Shown: piece after piece, positions 10,168 through 21,040 of the stretch | How positions within the stretch are numbered: position 1 is the stretch's first letter | Layout of the letters: each line of letters begins with the position of its first letter | Assembly (NCBI GenBank): GCA_963682055.1 | Contig: OY821746.1 | Coordinates: 28,462,481-28,526,480 of the forward strand | Length of the DNA stretch: 64,000 nucleotides | Direction: 5' to 3' | Source of the DNA: Primula veris | Lineage: Eukaryota > Streptophyta > Magnoliopsida > Ericales > Primulaceae | Position numbers and translations under genes: made by a program | The notes under the pieces: model-generated | The model's input: only the letters and a program-made list of their open reading frames with translations | Told to the model about the DNA's origin: nothing | Databases searched by the model: none

Positions 10168-12515
10168 TTATTTTTTTTTGTAACGACTAAATGATTTAAA
10201 GTTGGACGTAGGGAGCATCTTTCCGGCCGATGTTAATCTATCCGATGACGGCTCAGCAGACTCTTCGATTTCGTTTAGCTCCGTACGCCGTCTCTGTCGA
10301 TGCTGCGATTCTGGATACGGAGCACGCTCGTGGGATGTAAGTGCTAATCCGCGACTCCAACTGTCGGTTGAATGCTGACTATGATAATCGAACGGAACAT
10401 CATCCTGAACGTACTCCGACCCAGCAAAAGAAGCACGACGACCATGACCGCTTGAACTCGGACCCGGACCCTGATCTGTAGTCGGGGGTCGACCTCCAGT
10501 CGATCTTCTACCCCGGCTACTAGATTCGCCTTCCCCTCTGCCTCTTTCGTCGGGACGCCGACAACTTGAAGCCCTAGTGAACGTTCTTGGGTCGTAACGT
10601 AGGTCGTCATCACCATCGTCGTCGTCGTCGTCATCGTCATCCTCCTCATCCGACTGTTCATCAGCTGACCCATACGGATTCAATCCCATTTCAGCGAAGT
10701 CCTTTCGTAGTAAGTCCACTTCCGTTTTCAATTTATGCTGTTTGAACGATTTGAAATTTCGGCGCAATACCGCTTTCTGAAAAAAAAAACCCAATCAAAA
10801 ACGATTTATAAGTATTGAAATATACAAACAGAAAAATAACAATCAAATATTAATGAACTTTAATTAGTTGTTACCATTTTACTGAACAACCCTGTATGCT
10901 CCCGGAAACCGTGAGATGGCGGGGCAAGTTCAGGTGGGTTTATGAAAATGCGGGTCCTCTCTCTATACCATCTCATGTAATCCGGTGACGTCCCCGTACC
11001 AAATTCGCCATTCACAAGCCGGTTGTGGCGGTCATTCCACACGATAATAAACTCTGCAAAAAGTGCAGGCCAATCGTGTTTTTGCCCAATCCCAAATATT
11101 CTATCCTTGCCGTGACCATTTCTGGGTTTCCAAATATATGTAGGGACCTGCTGAACAAAACCGAACTGTCTCATGAACCTGTCCGCGGGATGGAACTCAA
11201 TCTTCTCATTACAAATGAGAGGCACAGAACAATGCCACATATAACGGCCCCGCGTGCAGTATTCCGGATACTGATTGAGATTCCCGTAAGGTTGCCACAC
11301 TATCTGTAATCAGCAAAATTAGAATATATAAACAAGGGTTTAAAAATACTAGTAATAAATTCTGCGAACATAAGACCAATGCAAACATATACAACATATA
11401 ATACGTAAGTTACATATAATACGAAAGTTAAAATTTACCTGTTCAGGCGACATATTGTCAAACTGGTCACGTATGTGAACCACATTATGTCCGTAGACAT
11501 ATGGCGTAAGGTTAGTTTGCCTCCAAATCTTCCATCTGTAATATATAAACAAAACCCGATAAACAATAAATATAACCGGCAGCTAAGTAAATGATAGATG
11601 ACGCAATAAAAAAAAAACCACAAATCCAAGACACAAAAACTAAATAATATCATACCTGTAACCGAGGGGGAACCTAGGCAAGCCCTCAGGTGGCTCGATA
11701 TCTTCCGGCAGCTCTTCACATGGTCTAACCAGCAATAGTCTGGTAATCGCCAACATATCCAGAAACATCACCACCCCGCTTACTCCGTTTGTCTTACAAC
11801 GTACCACCCTGCATAGATTAGCCTCTAACCAGGCCAGAAGAGTTGATCCCCAACTATACTCAGCACACGTGTCAAAATCCTCCAGAAATGGCAGAGGCCA
11901 GAGTGGAATCTGATCACTGCTCTTATCTGAAAATACATGTGCCGCCAGTAATAACAACATGGCAGCCCTAGACTGATATAGCAAACGCTCCTCACTAGGG
12001 TTGGGGGGTAATTCACCAAACGTGTGTAACATCCAATCAAGTCTAACTGTCAGACAGTTTTTATCCACTTGATTGTCAGCCGGTCTAACACCCAACAAAC
12101 TCTCTAACATATCTAACCTGCTCGCCCTGTTATCATTCCGCTCCGACCGGGTAACAACAAGACCATCCACCCTGAGACCAAGCATAATCTCTACATCCTG
12201 TAAAGATATCCCCAACTCTCCACCGACAAAATGGAACGTGTGCGACTCATCACGCCACCTATCAACTAAGGCTGTAAGCAAGCCTCGGTCTACGGTATAA
12301 TTACCTATACTGTGAATACCGTAAAAACCAGCCCTAATCATATTTTGAACTACCCTTTCAGGCGTCGGTATCTGCCAACTATAATTATAAACCCTAATCT
12401 TATTGGCATCTCCTCTACCCGCTTCTCTTCCAGCATCCCAAGTCTGATTAGAAATGTGACCGGTCTGTCGTAAAATACCCAACCTGACTTTAATATGTGG
12501 ACCTGGATCTGCCAT
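10168..12515 (-). CDS. Plant mobile domain (PMD) protein, MAIN/MAIL1-like
   Basis: Four exons (12515-11656, 11535-11439, 11303-10875, 10776-10168) with GT-AG borders join to 1995 nt, or 664 residues, with no stop. The start MADPGPH at 12515 is chosen because upstream in-frame Met codons lie in the repeat. NQTWDAGREAG, then VQNMIRAGFYGIHSIG, then DRGLLTALVDRWRDESHTFHF-GELGISLQDVEIMLGLRVDG is the signature of the PMD (aminotransferase-like) family. The family occurs in transposons and, domesticated, in MAIN and MAIL1, nuclear proteins needed for transcription and TE silencing. The C-terminal exon is low-complexity, with an acidic Asp run then Arg/Ser/Gly-rich sequence. The gene is intact although the neighbouring transposase is broken. 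The family call is firm; the function in this element is unknown. Confidence 0.87.
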
Positions 12516-12534
12516 TCTAACTGTGATAACCAAA

Positions 12535-13410
12535 TATAACTCGGTTAATGATAACCAAACAATGATAAAATAACCAATTAATAACCAATTAATGATAACC
12601 AAACAATGATAACCAATTAATGATAACCAAACAATTATAACCAATTAATGATAACCAAACAATGATAACTCAATTATAACCAATTAATGATAACCAAAAC
12701 AATGATAACCAAACAATTATAACCAAACAATCATAATCAAACAATCATAATCAAACAATAATAACTCCATTTTTTAATCATAACCAAACACATTTAATCA
12801 TAAACCAAACAATAATAATTCAATTTTTTAATCATAACCAAACACATATTTCATCATAAACCAAACAATAATAATTCAATTTTTTAATCATAACCAAACA
12901 CACATTTAATCATAAACCAAACAATAATAACTCAATTTTTTAATCATAACCAAACACATTTAATCATAAAACCAAACAATAATAACTCAATTTTTTAATC
13001 ATAACCAAACACACATTTAATCATAAACCAAACAATAATAATTCAATTTTTTAATCATAACCAAACACACATTTAATCATAAACCAAACAATAATAACTC
13101 AATTTTTTAATCATAACCAAACACATTTAATCATAAAACCAAACAATAATAACTCAATTTTTTAATCATAACCAAACACACATTTAATCATAAACCAAAC
13201 AATAATAATTCAATTTTTTAATCATAACCAAACACACATTTAATCATAAACCAAACAATAATAACTCAATTTTTTAATCATAACCAAACACACATTTAAT
13301 CATAAAACCAAACAATAATAACTCAATTTTTTAATCATAACCAAACACACATTTAATCATAAACCAAACAATCATAACTCAATTTTTTAATCATAACCAA
13401 ACACATTATC
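12535..13410. repeat. Minisatellite array (AACCAAACAATAATAACTCA family)
   Basis: First come short irregular units (AATGATAACCAAACAAT...), then from about 12770 a regular array of units of roughly 55-60 bp combining AACCAAACACACATTTAATC, ATAAACCAAACAATAATAAC and TCAATTTTTTAATCAT. It lies directly upstream of the PMD gene. Shorter versions occur in the foldback MULE at 18120-18460. Confidence 0.9.
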
Positions 13411-13446
13411 AACAATTATCAACAATTGAAATTAACCAAACACAAA

Positions 13447-13790
13447 ATAAAAAAACATGCAAAAATGAGACAAATATCAACAATTATTATAATTTCTATA
13501 ATTAATATAAACAAACAACAAACAATTATATATAGCTAAGTGAATTATGGTTTTGCATATTTTATATATTTTTTCCTAGTTTACAAATTAAAATTACACA
13601 AAAAAAAAACATGCAAAAATGGGACAAATATCAACAATTATTATAATTTCTATAATTAATATAAACAAACAACAAACAATTATATATAGCTAAGTGAATA
13701 ATCAATTTGCATATTTTATATATTTTTTCCTATTTTACAAATTAAAATTACACAATATAAATAATAAATTAGAGAATAAAAGATATACCC
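13447..13790. repeat. Direct repeat shared with the foldback MULE, unit about 160 bp
   Basis: Two adjacent copies of a block containing GACAAATATCAACAATTATT and ACAATTATATATAGCTAAGT lie at about 13465-13595 and 13620-13750. The same block appears twice in each arm of the element at 17411-19179, in inverted orientation in its left arm. This is direct evidence that the elements belong to one family. Confidence 0.88.
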
Positions 13791-14059
13791 TTGAATTATG
13801 GATAAATTTGATTGATGATTTGGGGTTTTTTTGTTAATTAATTTGATAAGTAATGTGTTTGATTGATTTGGGTGGTTTTTTGGGATGAAAATTGGGGGTT
13901 TTTGAGAGAAAGAGAGAGAGTATAGTATAAAAGTTTATTTTTTTTAAAAAAAAAATGTGAAATTCTGTTTTCAAGGGACTGTCTGTGTAATTTTCGTGCA
14001 GGGACTGACTGTGTAATTTTGAAAAGCAGGGACTGACTGTGTAATTTCTGCATAATTTA

Positions 14060-14140
14060 ATCCAGACCGTAGATTAAATCTACGGTCTACGGTCTACAGT
14101 CATTGACTGTAAACCGTAGATTTAATCTACGGTCTCAGAG
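14060..14140. repeat. Right subterminal palindromes of the MULE
   Basis: Palindromes of the type ACCGTAGATTAAATCTACGG occur twice, joined by an outer inverted repeat (CTACAGTCATTGACTGTAAAC region). They mirror the left end. Just inside them (13970-14050) the phrase GGGACTGACTGTGTAATTTT is repeated two to three times. Confidence 0.85.
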
Positions 14141-14177
14141 TTTATTAAGAAAAAATGTAGTGTTTTAAGCCCAACTC

Positions 14178-14186
14178 TTTCCATGG
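14178..14186. repeat. Right 9-bp target site duplication of the large MULE
   Basis: TTTCCATGG follows directly after the right terminal repeat (...GCCCAACTC) and is identical to 5199-5207. Confidence 0.88.
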
Positions 14187-15852
14187 TGTATGTATATACA
14201 AACCACATGGGTGTGGTATTTAAAATTATCCCAATATTTTTTTTCACAAATTACAATAATGTCTTTCTTTTAAAGCTGCACTCCACATTTTCATCCAACT
14301 CTCTCTCATAGGTCATCACTAATACTTAGGTCATTCAACCATGATACAAAAATCTATACTATTCTAGTTATTAAAGAAAAAAAAATCACTCAACGGTTTG
14401 TTATGATACAAGATAGCCACTTATGTCCGAATTTGGACATATATGAACATTGTGTCCATATTTGAACAACTTTTATACATATGTCCATAAATTTTTGAAT
14501 GAATTAAATAATTAGCAAAACCCGCTAGTCATTCATTTTCATCCAGTTGCTACTATTCCTATTTATCTCTAAAATGATAGTATTATTTTAATTAGTTAGT
14601 ATCAAAATCTAACTAGACTATTGTGCAACCTTAACAATTTAACTTTTATATTTGCTAGGACAATGAATTTTGGACAGAATTTTTATAACAACTGATGTGA
14701 ATGCTCTTACATACATATATTCTATACACATCAATACATATATACATAAATCCATCCAATAATATTATATAGATTTCGACATTTTTTTTTTTGGAGATAT
14801 AAGTTTGATTTCAAATTGCTCCCTTCTTTTATTTTGATTTTTTTAGGAATATGGGTTTAATTTCGAATTGCTATATATGTTTTTCTGAGGGGGTTTTATT
14901 AGGTTTACCTCATCTCTAATCCAAAAAAAAACCGTTAGGTTTGTTAGTTTTATTTTCTATAATATGAGACTTTTTTTTTTCTTTGAAAAAATAATTTTTT
15001 TATTGATTTTGTATGAAATATTGCGTTGTCTTTAATATATTCTTGCAATACAATTATTGATAATTATATTTTCCATTTTTGGTTAGCTTTTTCGCATTAT
15101 AAGATTTTTTCTTTTCTAATTCATTTTTTTTTTATTATAAAAATCAGGCATTGTTCATTGTTTTCTCTCAAACTTTATTTAGTTGTATATTTAGTTCAAA
15201 TGATGGGTAAAATCGTAAATTGAAAAAATGGCCCGGGTCACAACACTAATTTAAACAAACACTACATTCGGATTAGTGACCCTGACTAGAAATACCATCT
15301 TCATTTCTAATACTCATGAGACTAATAGTCCCGTGACTACAAGTCCGGTAACCAAACGAGGCAGAATAGACCCAAATCTCCATCATTTGTTGTGCATGCT
15401 TCATTACTAATCTCACTACATTTTAACTAACCAAACACATGACTTATAGGTCACACATTATTAGTAGTCCAATCCCTCTTCTGAATGGAGTAAACAAACA
15501 AGGTTGGTGTTGGGACGAGTGTGTATCATTAAGTTTCAATTTCTTCCCTGCTTGGTCCTTTTCTCATCGCCACAAGCATACGTGTTTTCATCATCTTGCT
15601 TTCCTATACTTGGTGTACGGTATCTTCCCCACTGACCTCGTCCATTCCTCATCGCCACAAGCACAAGCAGAGGAGCTTTGTCGAGCTATTCAGACATTGT
15701 TGACTCACCGCAGTCATGCTGCCTTAGCTCTTACCACGTTAGGATGCAACATCTATAGTAGTTAATACATATTCAAGTGGACTAATTACAGTGAAATTCA
15801 ATGGTTTTTTTTTCCTCTCCTTTTTACTCTTTCTTTGACGACCATCACAGCA
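14187..15852. other. Intergenic, AT-rich; no gene recognised
   Basis: Homopolymer-rich sequence without a convincing coding frame. The ORF at about 15439-15765 has no recognisable domain. Words near 15590 (CTTGCTTTCCTATACTTGGT) resemble 4612-4632, suggesting remnants of one decayed repeat family at both places. Confidence 0.5.
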
Positions 15853-15860
15853 TTTGTGTC

Positions 15861-16585
15861 TAGGGCTGTAAATGAGATGAGCTGTTCGTGAAATCGTTCG
15901 TGTTTGGCTCGGCTAATGCTCGGTTCATGTTCGTTCATTTATAAATGAACACGATAATGAACAAGAATATAGTGTTCGTCTATTAAGTGAACTGAACATG
16001 AACAACCCTCTGTTCGGTTCGTCTAAACTCGTGTTCGTGTAACTATATATAAAGTTTGATAAAATAAAAAAAATAAATCTATTAATGATGTAACAAAAAT
16101 TAATATCACTACACAATTAATAAACTTATTTATGCTATAATAATATAAATAATATGTTTGTATTATTTTAAAATTATTATGTTAATTTATATAATTATAC
16201 TATAAATACAGTTATCGATTTTATCGTTAAGTATTCAACTCGTTAAAATAATTATACGTATGTAAAAAAGAATTTATACAATATATAAATTTAAATTATA
16301 TGTGAACTAGTTTATTCTAGTTAACAATATAGTAATATATGATAAAAGAAAAATATATTTTAAAAAGAAAGAAAAAAATATATTTTTTTCAATTATTAAA
16401 TGTTTTGGAAGAAATTAGATGATCACGAACAACTCGTGTTCGGCTCGTCAAATGTTCGGTTCATGTTCGTCAAATATTCGTTCGTATTTAAATGAACATG
16501 AACCGAACATGAACAAGAGTTTTAGTTTATGAACTGAACATGAACAGAGGATTGTTCGGTTCGTTTCGTTTCATTTACAGCACTA
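15861..16585. mobile_element. hAT-type MITE, 725 bp
   Basis: Terminal inverted repeats TAGGGCTGTAAATGA (left) and TAGTGCTGTAAATGA (right end, reverse-complemented) are flanked by a perfect 8-bp duplication, TTTGTGTC, at 15853-15860 and 16586-16593. Eight bases is the hAT length. Subterminal regions are full of GTTCG/CGAAC words (GTTCGTGTTCG, GAACATGAACCGAAC) in both orientations. The middle is non-coding and AT-rich, so the element is non-autonomous. Confidence 0.9.
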
Positions 16586-16593
16586 TTTGTGTC

Positions 16594-17401
16594 ACCGGTT
16601 TTAAATCATTTTTATTGCCAGTGACGACACTCAAATGAAGAGTTATGAGGGCGGTGACAAGTGTTACAACACCCACATAGTATATATAAAAAAAAGCCCA
16701 CGGGTGATACATATTTTACATATAAATTCTTAAAATTAGAGAATTGGCATCTCCGTATGCTTTTTTTGCACATGTTTTTTTTTTCCTTTTTGAATCCAGC
16801 ACCTCCGATGGTGTATCCTAACTCCGCCATTCGACCTTCACGGACAACGAGGATCGTTTTTCGCGTGGACAACATAAATCATAAGTGTATGCACATCGTA
16901 CTTAAGTTTAAGGGTAATATCGCCATAAAAAAGATTGCACTAAAAGAGAGTGAAGATTTTAATGAGTCATGATGAACTTCTTTTTATTAAAGTACAACCT
17001 ATATAAATTAATAATCGAATTAGTTTCATTGCCAAGTGTTTTTTGCTATTTAGACTATTTATATAAACAGTCTTAAATAATACTACATCTAGTGTTTACG
17101 TATTTTTGGATATTTTATTATTTTTGTACGTTTTTTGTCACTTTTTTATAGACTTATTTGGACTTTTCGGCTTTTCCTGTACTTTTTGTCCTTTTCTATT
17201 TATCACAGGGTTTTTTAATATATATTTTAGATTTAACATGCCATATTTTCCCCGTATGGGATATTTTTCTAACTAGATTCAAATTACAGGGACCATAAAA
17301 ATCAAAGACTATGGCTGTAAATAGGGCCAAAGACCTATGGTCTTTTTTTTTTTTTTTTTTTAAGTACTTATTATCAATAAGAACACTTTTATAAGATAGA
17401 G
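16594..17401. other. Intergenic; no gene recognised
   Basis: No coding signal beyond short chance ORFs. It ends in a T22-like run at about 17343-17362 just before the foldback MULE target site. Confidence 0.5.
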
Positions 17402-17410
17402 TTTTCCAAT

Positions 17411-19179
17411 GAGATTTGATTTTTATACTACACTTTTTCTGAAAAAACGTACAAACCGTAAAAAAAAATGTACATTTTACAGTGTTTTAATGCAAACCGT
17501 ACATTTAATGTACGGTTTGCATATATTTTGTGCAAACCGTACATTAAATGTACGGTTTGCATGTATTATTATTTATTTTTTTTGTAATTTCAATTTGTAA
17601 AATAGGAAAAAATATATAAAATATGCAAATACATAATTCACTTAGCTATATATAATTGTTTGTTGTTTGTTTATATTAATTATAGAAATTATAATAATTG
17701 TTGATATTTGTCCCATTTTTGCATTATTATTTTTTTTGTGTAATTTCAATTTGTAAAATAGGAAAAAATATATAAAATATGCAAATCCATAATTCACTTA
17801 GCTATATATAATTGTTTATTGTTTGTTTATATTAATTATAGAAATTATAATAATTGTTGATATTTGTCCCATTTAATAAAAAAGTAGGGTTTTTATTCAA
17901 ATTTGTGTTATTTAGATATTTATTACTAATGGTTTTGTTATGATGTTACATGTTTATGATGGTTATTTGTTTTGATTGAGAAAAATAAAAATTGTTACGC
18001 TTTATTAATATTTACCCGTTTTGAAAATTATGGGTTTTTATAAAATTATATTTTTTAATTAGTCTGTTTGCCCAAATCACCAATAAAAATTGGGGTTGTT
18101 GATATTTTATCCATTTTATAAAAAAATTGAGTTATCATTGTTTGGTTATCATTAAATGTGTTTGGTTATGATTAAAAAATTGAGTTATCATTGTCTGGTT
18201 ATGATTAAAAAATTAAGTTATCATATTGTTTGGTTATAATTGAGTTATCACTAATAATAATTTTGAGTTATAATATTGTTTGGTTATAATTGAGTTATCA
18301 TTGTTTGTTTATCATTGATTATTGATTATTGATTATTATTAGTGATAACTCAATTATAACGAGACAATGATAACTCAATTTTTTAATCATAACCAGACAA
18401 TGATAACTCAATTTTTTAATCATAACCAAACGCATTTAATGATAACCAAACAATCATAACTCAATTTTTTTATAAAACGGATAAAATATCAACAACCCCA
18501 ATTTTTATTGGTGATTTGGGCAAACAAACTAATTAAAAAACATAATTTTATAAAAATCCCTAATTTTCAAAACGGGTAAATATTAATAAAGCGTAACAAT
18601 TTTTATTTTTATCAATCAAAACAAATAACCATCATAAACATGTAACATCATAACCAAACCATTAGTAATAAATATCTAAATAACACAAATTTGAATAAAA
18701 ATCCTATTTTTTTTATTAAATTGGACAAATATCAACAATTATTATAATTTCTATAATTAATATAAACAAACAACAAACAATTATATATAGCTAAGTGAAT
18801 TATGGATTTGCATATTTTATATATTTTTTCCTATTTTACAAATTGAAATTACACAAAAAAATAATAATAATGCAAAAATGGGACAAATATCAACAATTAT
18901 TATAATTTCTATAATTAATATAAACAAACAACAAACAATTATATATAACTAAGTGAATTATGAATTTGCTTATTTTATATATTTTTTCCTATTTTACAAA
19001 TTGAAATTACAAAAAAAAATAAAAATACATGCAAACTGTACATTAAATGTACGGTTTGCATGTATTTTGTGCAAACCGTACATTAAATGTACTGTTTGCA
19101 TAAAAACACTGTAAACTGTAGATTTTTTTTACGGTTTGTGCGTTTTTTCAGAAAAAGTGTAGTATAAAAATCCAATCTC
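17411..19179. mobile_element. Foldback MULE, non-autonomous, 1769 bp
   Basis: Ends GAGATTTGATTTTTATACTA and, at the right, the reverse complement GAGATTGGATTTTTATACTA. They are flanked by a 9-bp duplication with one mismatch, TTTTCCAAT (17402-17410) and TTTCCCAAT (19180-19188). Nearly the whole element is one inverted repeat. Each arm holds the hairpin cassettes GCAAACCGTACATTAAATGT, two copies of the AACAATTATTATAATTTCTA block, and AACTCAATTTTTTAATCAT units, meeting near 18310-18340. It encodes no protein. Terminal, palindrome and internal blocks match the 5208-14177 element, so it is probably a derivative mobilised by that family's transposase. Confidence 0.88.
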
Positions 19180-19373
19180 TTTCCCAATAGCCCTTTTTTT
19201 AAAAATATATAAACCTAAAAATCATTTATTAATATATTAAACACACACTTTCTCTCTCTAAAATCAATAACCATGAAAATTATATTAAAATTTCAAAATA
19301 TTTGACAAAAAAAAATAGAAATTTAATTTTAAAAAAATTGAATATACGTCGATAAAAGTGCATAATCTTAAAT

Positions 19374-19378
<5 letters not shown>

Positions 19379-19418
<40 letters not shown>
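19379..19418. repeat. (TA)n microsatellite
   Basis: About 20 uninterrupted TA units between AT-rich flanks. Confidence 0.95.
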
Positions 19419-19421
<3 letters not shown>

Positions 19422-19504
19422 TAAAAAAATATATAAAAAAATAATCTCAATAAATTCAATAAAATTAAAAAAAAAATCAAAAAATGCCAAAAACTTAAAA
19501 AAAT

Positions 19505-20305
19505 TCAAAAGTGCAAAAAAAATTTACATACAAGTTTATAAAAGTGCATACGAGTTGATAAAAGTGCATACGGGTGCATGAAATGTGCATAAAAAATTGC
19601 ATATGTGCATAAAAGACGCATACAATGTGCATACGGCTAAGTAAATAGTGCATAAAATGTATATACGGGTCAGAAAAGCCAAAGAATTAAAAAACTCAAA
19701 GTCGCAAAAAAAAGTGCATACGTGGTGATATAAATGCATAAAAAATGCATACGAGTGCATAAAATGTGCATAAAAAGTGCATACATGTTGATAAAAGGGC
19801 ATAAAATATGCATACAGATGCATAAAAAGATAAACAGTGCATAAAATGTACATACGGGTCAAAAAAATAAAAAAATAAAATTCAAAAGTTCGAAAGTTTA
19901 AAAGTGCATACATGTTGATAAAAGTGCATAAAAAGTACATACGTGTGCATATAAGGTGCATAAAATTTGCATACTGGTGCATAAAATGGGCATATAAAGT
20001 GTATATGGATACATAAAAAGTGCATACGGTACATAAAAAGTGCATACGGGTGCATAAAATGTATATATAGCTAAGTAAAGAGTGCATAAAATGTACATAC
20101 GGGTCAAAAAAATTAAAAAGTGCATACGAGTGCATAAAATGTGCATAAAAATTATATACGGGTGCATAAAATGTGCATAAAAAATATATAAACATACATA
20201 CGAGTCAATAAAAGTACATAAAAAATATATACGAGTCAATATAAGCGCATAAAAAATGTATACGGGTCAATAAAAATACATAAAAGGTGCATAAAAAATA
20301 TATAC
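19505..20305. repeat. Degenerate GTGCATA/AAAATGTGCATACGGG array
   Basis: About 0.8 kb of irregular units built from AAAAGTGCATA and ACGGGTGCATAAAATG, with unit lengths of roughly 17-27 bp and occasional TACGGGTCAAAAAA variants. No period is exact. The minus-strand ORFs here read as Tyr/Phe/Cys-rich repeats (FLCTFYAH-like) and are products of the repeat, not genes. Confidence 0.85.
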
Positions 20306-20671
20306 GGGAGCAGACCCAACGCGGCGGAAGACCCATCACTGGGAGAGAGAGAAAGAACGACGCAGAGGGAGAGAGAGAGAATGACGCAGAGGGAGAGACA
20401 GAGACAGAGCAGAGAGAAAAAATCCGAGAGAGAGACAACCACCAACCACCGCCAACGCCGCCTCCCTAGTGCAACCCCCCTCCCGCATCGGCCTCGCCGT
20501 CCATCTCCGCCGATAGAAGAGAGATATACGAGATTTGAGTTTCGTCGCTTGGTGGTGGTTCAGATCTTCGTCGCACTAGACGAATCACAGCCACCATGAT
20601 CTCTGTCATCAAAGAACAAACATAGGAAGTGGCGTTACCGAACAGATAGAGAAGGGATGAGATATAGAGAG
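20306..20671. other. GA-rich sequence into which the copia element inserted
   Basis: This GAGAGA-rich and then moderately GC-rich stretch has no recognisable protein. It resumes after the retrotransposon at 26022 (ATAGAGAGAGGAACGC). Its composition differs from the surrounding AT-rich DNA; it may be a leader or promoter of an older element, but I cannot name it. Confidence 0.4.
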
Positions 20672-21026
20672 TGTAGAAAAGCACAAAACCACGTTTTGGT
20701 GGTCTTAGCTAAGAAAATATGTATGTATACGCACTGTGTATATATATGTATATATATATAGAGAGAGAGAGAGAGATAAAAGAAAATAGAATGAATATAT
20801 TGAATTTCTTAAATTGTTTTCTGTGTACACGTATATATATACTTGTATAGTATTTACAATACAGTCCTGTGACTTGTAAAAGTAACAGAACCAGTCCATT
20901 ATACAGAAACTTCTATTTGGTACTTTACATATCAAAAGTAACAGAACCAGTCCATTATACATTATACAGAAACTTCTATTTGGTACTTTACATATCAAAA
21001 GTAACAAAACAATACTTGTATATTCA
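20672..21026 (-). repeat. 3' LTR of the copia element
   Basis: Identical to 25667-26021 apart from three substitutions and a simple-repeat length change. It contains an internal tandem duplication of about 60 bp (AAAGTAACAGAACCAGTCCA ... CTTTACATATC, twice). Confidence 0.93.
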
Positions 21027-21040
21027 ATATGCCCCCCTCA
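21027..21040 (-). promoter_or_regulatory. Polypurine tract of the copia element
   Basis: On the minus strand TGAGGGGGGCATAT leads directly into the LTR (TGAATATAC). The pol stop codon TGA is the first three bases of the tract, so coding sequence and plus-strand priming site abut. Confidence 0.65.

Larger units (their letters stand above)
5208..14177 (-). mobile_element. Mutator-like element (MULE), 8970 bp, with transposase-OTU and PMD genes
   Basis: The ends are related inverted repeats. The left end begins GAGGTGCACTTAAAACATTA and the right end, reverse-complemented, begins GAGTTGGGCTTAAAACACTA. Both are followed by T-rich sequence and then palindromes built on CCGTAGATTAAATCTACGG. An exact 9-bp duplication (TTTCCATGG) flanks the element. 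Inside, on the minus strand, are a FAR1-type MULE transposase with a C-terminal OTU domain (6503-9014, broken) and a complete plant mobile domain gene (10168-12515). Much of the rest is tandem or palindromic repeat, including a telomere-like tract. The broken transposase suggests this copy needs transposase supplied from elsewhere. Confidence 0.9.

Noticed and set aside
19536..20445. Minus-strand ORFs reading Tyr/Phe/Cys-rich repeats, which look like membrane proteins
   Set aside because: They are translations of the GTGCATA array in several frames; no start context, domain or codon signal.
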